A stretch of 64,000 nt of DNA from an uncultured Alphaproteobacteria bacterium (lineage in GTDB: Bacteria; Pseudomonadota; Alphaproteobacteria; JAPOUT01; G958296285), in contig OY282459.1 of the NCBI GenBank assembly GCA_958296285.1, forward strand, positions 124,001-188,000, written 5' to 3'. Shown here in pieces: positions 43,740 through 50,667 of the stretch. The notes below the pieces were generated by a model. That model saw nothing but the letters and a program-made list of their open reading frames with translations. It did no database searches and had not been told where the DNA came from. How positions within the stretch are numbered: the stretch's first letter is position 1; each line of letters opens with the position of its first letter. A program made the position numbers and the translations under genes.

Positions 43740-43816
43740 TGGTACAGCCGGGTGGATTCGAACCACCGACCTCTTGATCCACAATCAAGCGCTCTAACCA
43801 ACTGAGCTACGGCTGC
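43740..43816 (-). tRNA. tRNA-His (anticodon GTG), G1:U72 / A73 form
   Basis: Acceptor GCAGCCG (5' end at 43816) pairs with CGGCTGT, giving a G1:U72 wobble pair. The discriminator is A73 and CCA is encoded. D arm TAGCTCAGTTGGTTAGAGC, anticodon stem-loop CTTGA-TTGTGGA-TCAAG, T arm GGTGGTTCGAATCCACC. Most bacteria have G-1:C73 in tRNA-His; the form here matches a clade of Alphaproteobacteria with an altered histidyl-tRNA synthetase. Confidence 0.95.
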
Positions 43817-43861
43817 CCAAAAACCCTTCTAATCCTAGAACGCCAAGCTTGCAAGCAGAAG

Positions 43862-44202
43862 GCGCGGCGGCGAGCCGCCGCGGGCATCTTTTTCATAGAG
43901 AGGCATTTTGGGTTTGCCGCAGGGGAACTAACGCATAAAAGCTGGAGGTAAAGGGGGGTTTGGGGGGCTAGCCCCCCAAAAAAACCAAGCGGGCGTTAGC
44001 CCGCTATTCAAGAGCTCTTGGAGGGGGGTCGGCGGGCTTTCTCGCGGGCTTGCGCTACGCGCTTCGCCCGCTTCGTTTCGCCACGCCCGCCGACTTTTCG
44101 GGGGTTTCCCCCGAACCCCCTTTTCTTGGGGGAACTTCGTTCCCCCAAACCCCCTTTTTACTTTCAGCTTCTATGCATTAGTTCCCCCAAACCCCCGCAA
44201 GA
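43862..44202. repeat. Modular intergenic repeat, copy 8 (ends inverted)
   Basis: Starts with GGCGGCGAGCCGCCGC and the ~85-bp module (GGCATCTTTTTCATAGAG ... CCGCAGGGGAACTAACGC), then GGGGGGCTAGCCCCCC, GCGGGCGTTAGCCCGC, CAAGAGCTCTTG, a TCGGCGGGC ... GCCCGCCGA stem, and GGGGGTTTCCCCCGA. It finishes with the ~85-bp module in reverse (TTTCAGCTTCTATGCATTAG). So it is a large imperfect palindrome between tRNA-His and the Bax-inhibitor gene. It forms the right border of the accessory region. Confidence 0.88.
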
Positions 44203-44227
44203 CACATCAACTTCGCGCAATTCCCTC

Positions 44228-44255
44228 TTGAAATCACAACCAAAATGATTATCCT
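44228..44255 (+). promoter_or_regulatory. Candidate sigma-70 promoter of the Bax-inhibitor-like gene
   Basis: TTGAAA at 44228-44233 and TATCCT at 44250-44255 with a 16-bp spacer, in a short AT-richer stretch about 40 bp upstream of the ATG at 44298. Confidence 0.45.
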
Positions 44256-44297
44256 ATCCTCATAAATACACGCCGAATCCTCCCAAAGGAGACCCCC

Positions 44298-45107
44298 ATG
44301 GCAGACCCCCGCAACCCCCACGGCACGCCGAAATCCGCCTACCACGCCGGCACAGGCTTCGCCGAAGACATAGACCACGGACTCCGAGCCTATATGCTCC
44401 GAGTCTACAACTTCATGGCAGGAGGACTCGCCCTGACAGGCCTCGTCGCTTGGTTCACCGCCCAATCAGGACTCTATCTCTGGATGGCGCAAACCGGCTT
44501 CATTTGGATCGCCGCCCTCGCGCCCCTCGGACTCGTCTTCTACTTCTCCTTCCGCCTCCACGCCATGAGCGTGGAAAAAGCGCAGACCGTCTTTTGGATC
44601 TACGCAGGACTGATGGGACTCTCACTCGCCGGAATCTTCCTCTTCTACACAGGCGCATCCATCGCCAGAGTCTTCCTCATCACCGCCGCCGCCTTCGGAG
44701 CGCTCTCGCTCTACGGCTACACGACAAAACGCGACCTCTCGCCAATGCGAACCTTCCTGATGATCAGCCTGTTCGGAATCATCATCGGTCTTGTCGTCAA
44801 TTGGTTCATGCAGAGCGCGGCGCTCCATTTCGCGCTCTCGGTCATCGGCGTGCTGGTCTTCGCAGGGCTGACGGCTTACGACACCCAGCAGATCCGCGAA
44901 ATGTATTATCTGGGCGGAAGAGCCGCGCCAATGCGCTTCGGCGGCATGAGCGGCAGAGGCGGCGAAACCCATCTTTCCGCATCCCAGCCCGCCGCGCTGG
45001 AGGAAATGCGCGGAAAAATGGCCGTCATGGGCGCGCTCCGTCTTTATTTGGACTTCATCAACATGTTCATCTTCCTCCTCCACATCTTTGGAGGACAGAG
45101 ACAGTAG
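44298..45107 (+). CDS. Bax inhibitor-1/YccA family membrane protein
   Basis: 269 residues with seven transmembrane helices. Family marks: YNFMAGGLALTGLVAW, the central helices, AYDTQQIREMYY and the C-terminal ALRLYLDFINMFIFLLHIF. An Arg/Gly-rich loop (MRFGGMSGRGGET) is inserted before the last helix. YccA-type members in bacteria bind FtsH or act as pH-sensitive calcium leak channels. AAAGGAGA precedes the ATG. It is followed by the Gld-type ABC genes, probably as a separate unit. Confidence 0.9.
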   Translation: MADPRNPHGTPKSAYHAGTGFAEDIDHGLRAYMLRVYNFMAGGLALTGLVAWFTAQSGLYLWMAQTGFIWIAALAPLGLVFYFSFRLHAMSVEKAQTVFWIYAGLMGLSLAGIFLFYTGASIARVFLITAAAFGALSLYGYTTKRDLSPMRTFLMISLFGIIIGLVVNWFMQSAALHFALSVIGVLVFAGLTAYDTQQIREMYYLGGRAAPMRFGGMSGRGGETHLSASQPAALEEMRGKMAVMGALRLYLDFINMFIFLLHIFGGQRQ

Positions 45108-45155
45108 CGCCCCTCTCCGCGTCAAGCGGAAGGGCGGACGCATCGGGACGCCCCG

Positions 45156-46109
45156 ATGATTGACGCCGCCCAACTGACGAAATCTTTCGGCAGCCATCGC
45201 GCCGTCCGCAACCTCAATCTCCGCGCCGACAAAGGCGATGTGATCGGCCTCTTGGGACCGAACGGCGCCGGCAAAACCACCACGATGCGAATGATGTCCG
45301 GCTATCTGACGCCGAGCGCCGGGCGCGTCTCGCTCTGCGGATGCGACATGGCTAAAGCGCCCAGAGAAGCGCAGAGGCATCTGGGCTATCTGCCCGAAGG
45401 CAATCCGGTCTATGGCGAGATGACGCCCTTCTCGTTCCTGCGCTTTGTCGCGGCGGCGCGGGATCTGTCTCGCCGCCGCCAGCCAAAGGCGATCGCCCGC
45501 GCGCTCCATCTGACCTCTTTGGAGGAGGTCGCGCATCAAAGAGTGGATACGCTTTCCAAAGGCTATCGCCGCCGCGTGGGGCTGGCGCAGGCGCTTCTCC
45601 ATGATCCGCCCGTTCTCATTTTGGACGAGCCGACAGACGGGCTGGATCCGAATCAAAAGCGCCGCATAAGATCGCTGGTGCGCGAACTCGCCTCGGAGAA
45701 AACGATCCTCATCTCCACCCATATTTTGGAGGAGGTGCTGGAAAACTGCGCGCGCATTTTGGTCATGGGCGGCGGACGCGTCTTGGCGGACGGCACGGCG
45801 GCGGCGCTGATGGCGCGATCCGCCTATCATCAAGCGGTGAGCCTGCGGATCGCCTTCGGCGATGAAGAGCGGGCGCGAGCCGCGCTGGGCAAACTGGAGG
45901 GAGTCGCGCGCCATGAGACGCGGCGGCGCGGCGATTCCCTGCTGCTGACCCTTTTCCCGCGGGAAGGCGCGGAGCCGTTCGCTCTGGCGCGAAAGGCGCG
46001 CGAGGCGGCGTCCGCCGACAAAATCCCGATCGCCGCCCTTCAGATAGAAGAAGGGCGCTTGGACGATCTCTTCCACGAACTGACCAAAGCGAAGGAGAAG
46101 GCGCGATGA
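45156..46109 (+). CDS. Gld-type ABC transporter ATP-binding protein
   Basis: Walker A GPNGAGKTTTMR, signature LSKGYRRRVGLAQA, Walker B LILDEPTDGLD and H-loop in ISTHILEEV. 317 residues including the C-terminal domain found in GldA/NosF-type ATPases. It overlaps the permease gene by ATGA. Genes of this four-part set (ATPase, ABC-2 permease, GldG-type protein, DUF4340 protein) occur in many non-gliding Proteobacteria, so gliding should not be inferred. Confidence 0.88.
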   Translation: MIDAAQLTKSFGSHRAVRNLNLRADKGDVIGLLGPNGAGKTTTMRMMSGYLTPSAGRVSLCGCDMAKAPREAQRHLGYLPEGNPVYGEMTPFSFLRFVAAARDLSRRRQPKAIARALHLTSLEEVAHQRVDTLSKGYRRRVGLAQALLHDPPVLILDEPTDGLDPNQKRRIRSLVRELASEKTILISTHILEEVLENCARILVMGGGRVLADGTAAALMARSAYHQAVSLRIAFGDEERARAALGKLEGVARHETRRRGDSLLLTLFPREGAEPFALARKAREAASADKIPIAALQIEEGRLDDLFHELTKAKEKAR

Positions 46110-46843
46110 CGCCGCTCCTCGCCATCTTCCGCCGCGAGATCGCCGCCTATGGCGCGACTCCGATGGGGGCGGCGCTGATCACCGTCTTTCTCATCGCCAA
46201 CGCTTCCTGCGCCTTTTATTTGGGGCGTCTCTTGGAGAGCGATGACGCCTCTCTGGCGATTTCTTTCGCCTTTCATCCGTGGCTTTATCTTTTTCTGATG
46301 CCCGCTTTGGCGATGCGCCTCTTCGCCGAAGAGCGGGAGCGGGGGACTTTTGAGCTGCTGATGACGCTTCCCCTTCGGCTCTCCCATATCGTCTTGGCGA
46401 AATTCCTCGCCGCCTGGGCGATGGCGGCGCTCGCCCTTCTCTTGACAACGCCCCTATGGGCGACAGTCGCCTATTTGGGCGATCCCGATCACGGCGTGAT
46501 CGCGGCGGGCTACGCGGCGAGTTTTCTCCTTGCCGGAGCCTATTTGTCCATCTCGCTCGCCGTCTCGGTTCTGACGAAGAGTCAGACCGTCGCCTTTATC
46601 GGCGCGGTTCTTCTGTGCTTTCTCTTCTCCATTGGCGGGGAGGAGGCGGCGCGGAGCGCGCTCGCCGCGCTTTTCGGCGACAAGGTCTCGCAGATCGCCG
46701 CGACAATGAGTTTCACGATCCATTTTGACGCCATCGCCAAGGGCTTTCTTGATCTCTCCGACATTCTCTTTTTCCTCTCCCATATCGCCTTTTGGCTTAT
46801 CGCGGCGACAAGGCTGGCCGATCTTGTTCGGCAGACCTCATGA
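46106..46843 (+). CDS. ABC-2 type permease, GldF-like
   Basis: 245 residues with six transmembrane helices. It starts MTPLLAIFRREIAAYGATPM, typical for ABC-2 permeases, and has the conserved block MRLFAEERERGTFELLMTLP after the second helix. Overlaps the ATPase stop and the GldG-like start by four bases each. It would form the membrane channel for the adjacent ATPase. Confidence 0.86.
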   Translation: MTPLLAIFRREIAAYGATPMGAALITVFLIANASCAFYLGRLLESDDASLAISFAFHPWLYLFLMPALAMRLFAEERERGTFELLMTLPLRLSHIVLAKFLAAWAMAALALLLTTPLWATVAYLGDPDHGVIAAGYAASFLLAGAYLSISLAVSVLTKSQTVAFIGAVLLCFLFSIGGEEAARSALAALFGDKVSQIAATMSFTIHFDAIAKGFLDLSDILFFLSHIAFWLIAATRLADLVRQTS

Positions 46844-48777
46844 GCGCGCCTGCCCGCTCTTTCCCCTCTTTGAGCCACAAGAGATTTTTTCCGCCTCTTC
46901 GCGCGGCGGCGGATCTTTTGCTGATCGCCGTCATTGTCATATCGCTCAACATCTCGGCGGGGATTTTTTTTCGCGGGGCGCGGATAGATCTGACCGAGCG
47001 GAATCTTTACAGCCTCGCCGAAGGCGCGAAGCGTCTGATAAGCCAAATGGAGCGGAAGATCACGATCCGACTGTTTTTCTCCAAGAGGCTTGCGGCGTCT
47101 TATCCGGCGCTTTTCGCGCAGGGCGAGCGAGTCGCCGATCTTTTGCGGCAGATGGCGGCGCTCTCAGACGGCAAAATCGCGCTGGAGATCATAGACCCGG
47201 AGCCTTTCAGCGCCGAAGAAGATCGCGCCATCGCTTATGGCGTGCGAGGAATCCCGACACGGGAGGGCGAGCTTCTCTATTTCGGCCTCCACGGCGTGAG
47301 CGCCTTTGGGGGCGAGGAGCGGATTCCGTTCTTCTCGCCGATGCGCGAGGACTATCAGCAATATGACATCGCGCGGCTGATTGAGGCGCTCGCCCGTCCG
47401 CGCAAAGAGGCGCTGGGACTCGTGACGAGCCTCCCCTTTGACACAGGCGCCGGAGGACTCCCCGCCGCGATGGAAGGACGCGCCAAGCCCTTCGCCATCT
47501 ATCAAGAGATGCGCGAGCGCTTTGACTTGACCTTTCTTGAGCAGGATTTTCGGGTCGTTCCGGATCGCCTTCGCGTTCTGATGGTCGCTCACCCGAAGCC
47601 TCTGTCGGAGGCGACTCTTTACGCGATTGACCAGTTCGTCATGCGGGGGGGGCGTCTCCTTCTTTTTTTGGATCCGTGGTCGGAACTGAGCCTCGTCTCG
47701 TCAGGAGGCGCGCTGCTGCGGGGATCGCGGAGGCAGTCCGACTTAAAGCCGCTTCTGGAATCTTGGGGCATTCTCTATTCGCCGGAAGAGGTCGTCGCCG
47801 ACCGCGCGCGCGCGATGCGCGTGGCGGCGGGCGGCTCTGCCAGAGACCCGCTCGCCGACTATGTGCTGTGGCTGGCTTTGGAGGGCGAGAGCATCGGGCG
47901 GGACGCCATCACCAGCCAGTTGGACAGAGTTCATTTGGCGAGCGCCGGAAGGCTTCGCGCCGCGCCCGATTATCAGGGCGCGGTTCATCCTCTGCTCATG
48001 AGTTCGGCGGATTCGGCGATCCTCCCGCCTCCGGCGTCTTTAAAGAGCGCCTCGCCGCGCGCCCTCCTTGAGAGTTTCGCGCCTCAGGGCGAGCGTCATA
48101 TTTTGGCGGCGCGGTTCTCCGGCTCATTCAAGAGCGCTTTCGCCAAGCCGCCTCCCGATCCCGCCGAGAAGCCTGACGCCCTCGCCGAAGCGCCCAGACC
48201 CGACCCCATCGCGCGGACGGCAGAAGGCGAGATCGTCATTTTCGCTGATTCCGATCTCTTTGACGATCGCTTTTGGGTCGCCCGCGAAGCCTTTCCGACA
48301 GGCGAGGCTCTGCGCCCCATCGCCGACAATGGCAAGATCGTCATGAACGCGATTGATTGGCTGATGGGCTCTGACGCGCTCATCGCTCTTCGCGCCCGCG
48401 AGAGGGCGCGGCGGCCCTTCTTGAAGATGGAGGAACTGCGCCAGCGCGCCGAAGAGCGCTATCGCGCCGAAGAGCGCGCGCTGGAAAAAAGAGTGGCGGA
48501 GATAGAAAAAGCGATCAGCGACAATGCGCGGGAAGGTGAAGGGCGTCTTGACGCGGGGCGTCTTGACGCGGCGGCGGCGGCGTCTGACATGCGGGCGGCG
48601 CTTCTCAAAAACCGCCGCGCGCTCCGTGACGTTCGCGGCAAACTTCGCGCCGATATGGAGAATCTCGCCAACCGTCTTCTTTTTCTCAATATCGCGCTGG
48701 CGCCCTTTCTTGTCTTGGCGGCGGCGCTCCTCTTGACGCTTTGGCGGAGGCGCGTCTTGACGCGGCGGCGGCAATGA
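46840..48777 (+). CDS. GldG-type protein of an ABC transporter complex
   Basis: 645 residues from ATG 46840, which overlaps the permease stop. One N-terminal transmembrane helix (~21-42), a large extracytoplasmic domain (LTERNLYSLAEGAKRLISQM, KITIRLFFSKRL, DQFVMRGGRLLLFLDPWSEL), a coiled coil (~525-600) and a C-terminal helix (~605-635). Two tandem GCGTCTTGACGC palindromic units insert GRLDAGRLDAAAAAS into the coiled coil. The fold places it as an uncharacterised accessory subunit. Confidence 0.85.
   Translation: MSAPARSFPSLSHKRFFPPLRAAADLLLIAVIVISLNISAGIFFRGARIDLTERNLYSLAEGAKRLISQMERKITIRLFFSKRLAASYPALFAQGERVADLLRQMAALSDGKIALEIIDPEPFSAEEDRAIAYGVRGIPTREGELLYFGLHGVSAFGGEERIPFFSPMREDYQQYDIARLIEALARPRKEALGLVTSLPFDTGAGGLPAAMEGRAKPFAIYQEMRERFDLTFLEQDFRVVPDRLRVLMVAHPKPLSEATLYAIDQFVMRGGRLLLFLDPWSELSLVSSGGALLRGSRRQSDLKPLLESWGILYSPEEVVADRARAMRVAAGGSARDPLADYVLWLALEGESIGRDAITSQLDRVHLASAGRLRAAPDYQGAVHPLLMSSADSAILPPPASLKSASPRALLESFAPQGERHILAARFSGSFKSAFAKPPPDPAEKPDALAEAPRPDPIARTAEGEIVIFADSDLFDDRFWVAREAFPTGEALRPIADNGKIVMNAIDWLMGSDALIALRARERARRPFLKMEELRQRAEERYRAEERALEKRVAEIEKAISDNAREGEGRLDAGRLDAAAAASDMRAALLKNRRALRDVRGKLRADMENLANRLLFLNIALAPFLVLAAALLLTLWRRRVLTRRRQ
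48543..48569. repeat. Two tandem GCGTC-TT-GACGC palindromes, period 15, inside the GldG-like gene
   Basis: Perfect 5-bp-arm palindromes at 48543-48554 and 48558-48569. Another single copy is at 48752-48763 near the 3' end of the same gene. They are read in frame as a GRLDA repeat. The same unit appears in tesA (26542-26553), ccmA (53517-53528) and mtaB. Confidence 0.8.
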
Positions 48778-49790
48778 CAAGACATTTGACGCTTTTGGCG
48801 GCGGCGGCGCTGGCGGCGGCATCGGCTTTTCTTCTCTCGCGCCATGAGGCGCGGATGACCCAGAGCGCTTTCGCGCCGAAGCGAATCTTTCCGACATTGG
48901 CGGAGAAACTGGAGACAGTCCGAGAGATTCAGATCACGCGCGGGAAAGGTCTGGGGGGCGTGGAGAGAATCACGCTCGTCAAGCCTGACGGGGAGGCGTT
49001 TTTCGCCGTGGCGGAGCGCGGCTTTTTCCCCGCCCGGAAAGCGCGCGCGCGGCGTCTTCTGATCGGCTTGTCGCAGCTGGAGGCGCATGAGGCGCGGACG
49101 GCGCGAGAGACCGATCACGCCGATTTGGGTCTTGTCGCGCCTGAACAGCTCGGGAGCGCGCTTCGGATCGCCCTCATGGACGGCGAAGGCGAGACGCTCG
49201 CCAATCTTCTTTTCGGGAAGCGTCCGCGCGAGGGCGCGTCTGTTTTGGGCGAGAGCGCCATTTATGTCCGCGAGGAGGGCGAGCTGGGCATCTGGCTGGC
49301 GCGAGGCTCTCTGCCTTTGCGAGCCGATCCGCGCGACTGGCTGGCGCTCCCCCGACCCGCCATGCCGTTGGAGAGCATCGCCCTTATGGAATTCGCCGAA
49401 CTCGCCCCCATAGACACAGACGGCGAAGCGGCAGGGGCGCGAAGGGCGGGGGCGGCGCGGGCGGCGCGGCGCTTTGATCGGGAAAGCGCCAGCGCTCCCT
49501 TTCGCCCCGCCGCTCATGACGCGCCCGGCGCGGCGCGTCTCCTTTCGCGTCTGCGCTTTCAAGACGTCCGCCGCCGAGAAACCCGCGATCGCCCGCTTTG
49601 GCGCATTCGCTATGGCGATTTTTCGGGAAGGCGGCGGACAATCTCGCTCCTTGTCGCCGAGGATCGCCTTTGGGCGGCGTTCCATCAAGAGAGCGATCCC
49701 GCCTCTCATCGCTGGAAAGATTGGCTCTTTGAAATCCCTCTTGGACAGGGATCGGATTTGTTAAAATTTTTCGCGCCGCCCTCTTCCTAG
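48774..49790 (+). CDS. DUF4340 domain protein
   Basis: 338 residues: signal anchor (~4-22, LTLLAAAALAAASAFLLSR) followed by an extracytoplasmic domain with ETDHADLGLVAPEQLGSALR and FGKRPREGASVL, typical of DUF4340. Its start overlaps the GldG-like stop (ATGA), so it belongs to that operon. An Ala/Arg-rich loop (~215-240) is non-conserved. It overlaps the end of the convergent DUF1223 gene by 4 bp. Confidence 0.82.
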   Translation: MTRHLTLLAAAALAAASAFLLSRHEARMTQSAFAPKRIFPTLAEKLETVREIQITRGKGLGGVERITLVKPDGEAFFAVAERGFFPARKARARRLLIGLSQLEAHEARTARETDHADLGLVAPEQLGSALRIALMDGEGETLANLLFGKRPREGASVLGESAIYVREEGELGIWLARGSLPLRADPRDWLALPRPAMPLESIALMEFAELAPIDTDGEAAGARRAGAARAARRFDRESASAPFRPAAHDAPGAARLLSRLRFQDVRRRETRDRPLWRIRYGDFSGRRRTISLLVAEDRLWAAFHQESDPASHRWKDWLFEIPLGQGSDLLKFFAPPSS

Positions 49791-50608
49791 CGCAGGATTC
49801 GCGCCGCGCCCCATATCGCGCCATGCCCGTTCTCCTGAACGAGAATGGCGACTCCGCCGTCTTTCGGGACAAGGTCGGCGGGGAGGGTCAGGCGGAGCGC
49901 CTCGCCGCGCCACATGCCGACAGGCATCATATTGCCGACTATATTGACGTAAGTGAGTTTGCGTCCGCCATTTTCGCCGCGCAGCACATTGACCTCTCTC
50001 ATTCCGACAAAAGGCATGAGCCAGACAGTCGTATTGACCGCGCCGCCGCCTTCCCACGCGCCGACATCCACGCGAAGCATTTTGGCGTCCATAGAGAGGC
50101 TGACCGGCGCGCGTCCGAGAAAGGGATTCTCGGCGGCGAGAACGGTCTTGACGGCGCGGCGGCGGCTGCCGACCACATCGCGCTTCCCATTGATGACCAT
50201 TTGCGGCGTATAGACCGCGCCGCCTTTGCCCATGGCGCGAGAGTAATCGCGCTGGCGCTTCGTATGGCGGGCGCTCGCGAAATTATCCTTCCAGCCCAGA
50301 TAGTCCCAATAATCCACGGCGAGGGAGAGGACGAGAAGATCGTCCCGCATGGCGAGTTCCTGCGCGAGGCGATCGGCGGGCGGGCAGGAGGAGCAGCCCT
50401 GACTCGTGAAAAGTTCCACGACCGACTTGATTCCGTCCGAAGAGGCGGTCTTCTCCGCATGAGCCTCTGGCGCTTGACAGAGGAAAGCGAAAAAAGCGAA
50501 AAGCGCCGCCAAAAATAGCGGCGCGAGCGCCGCGTCTCTTCCCGTAAGGACTCTTTTCTTTAAAAAAACTGCCGGCATCATCGTTCCCATCCCCCGCGCT
50601 TTCAGCAT
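49787..50608 (-). CDS. DUF1223 secreted thioredoxin-like protein
   Basis: Up to 273 residues. After a signal peptide (~30-52, ending EAHA) comes VELFTSQGCSSCPPADRLAQ, the CxxC-containing signature of DUF1223, then VDYWDYLGWKDNFASARHT and YTPQMVINGKRDVVG. The fold is thioredoxin-like; the role is unknown. The ATG at 50581 (MMPAVF) has GGGAACG upstream and may be the real start. Confidence 0.85.
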   Translation of the reverse strand: MLKARGMGTMMPAVFLKKRVLTGRDAALAPLFLAALFAFFAFLCQAPEAHAEKTASSDGIKSVVELFTSQGCSSCPPADRLAQELAMRDDLLVLSLAVDYWDYLGWKDNFASARHTKRQRDYSRAMGKGGAVYTPQMVINGKRDVVGSRRRAVKTVLAAENPFLGRAPVSLSMDAKMLRVDVGAWEGGGAVNTTVWLMPFVGMREVNVLRGENGGRKLTYVNIVGNMMPVGMWRGEALRLTLPADLVPKDGGVAILVQENGHGAIWGAARILR

Positions 50609-50667
50609 AGTCCGATGGCGCGCCCAAAGGCAATGACATTTCCGCGAGAAACAGGAGGCTCAGCCTG

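Noticed and set aside
43714-43788. Upstream start of the pentapeptide gene at 43788
   Set aside because: The extra codons read through tRNA-His; ATG 43713 has a ribosome site.
45156-48777. Gliding motility system
   Set aside because: Only the ABC part is present; GldB/C/H/J/K/L/M/N and Spr genes are absent, and the ABC set is common in non-gliders.
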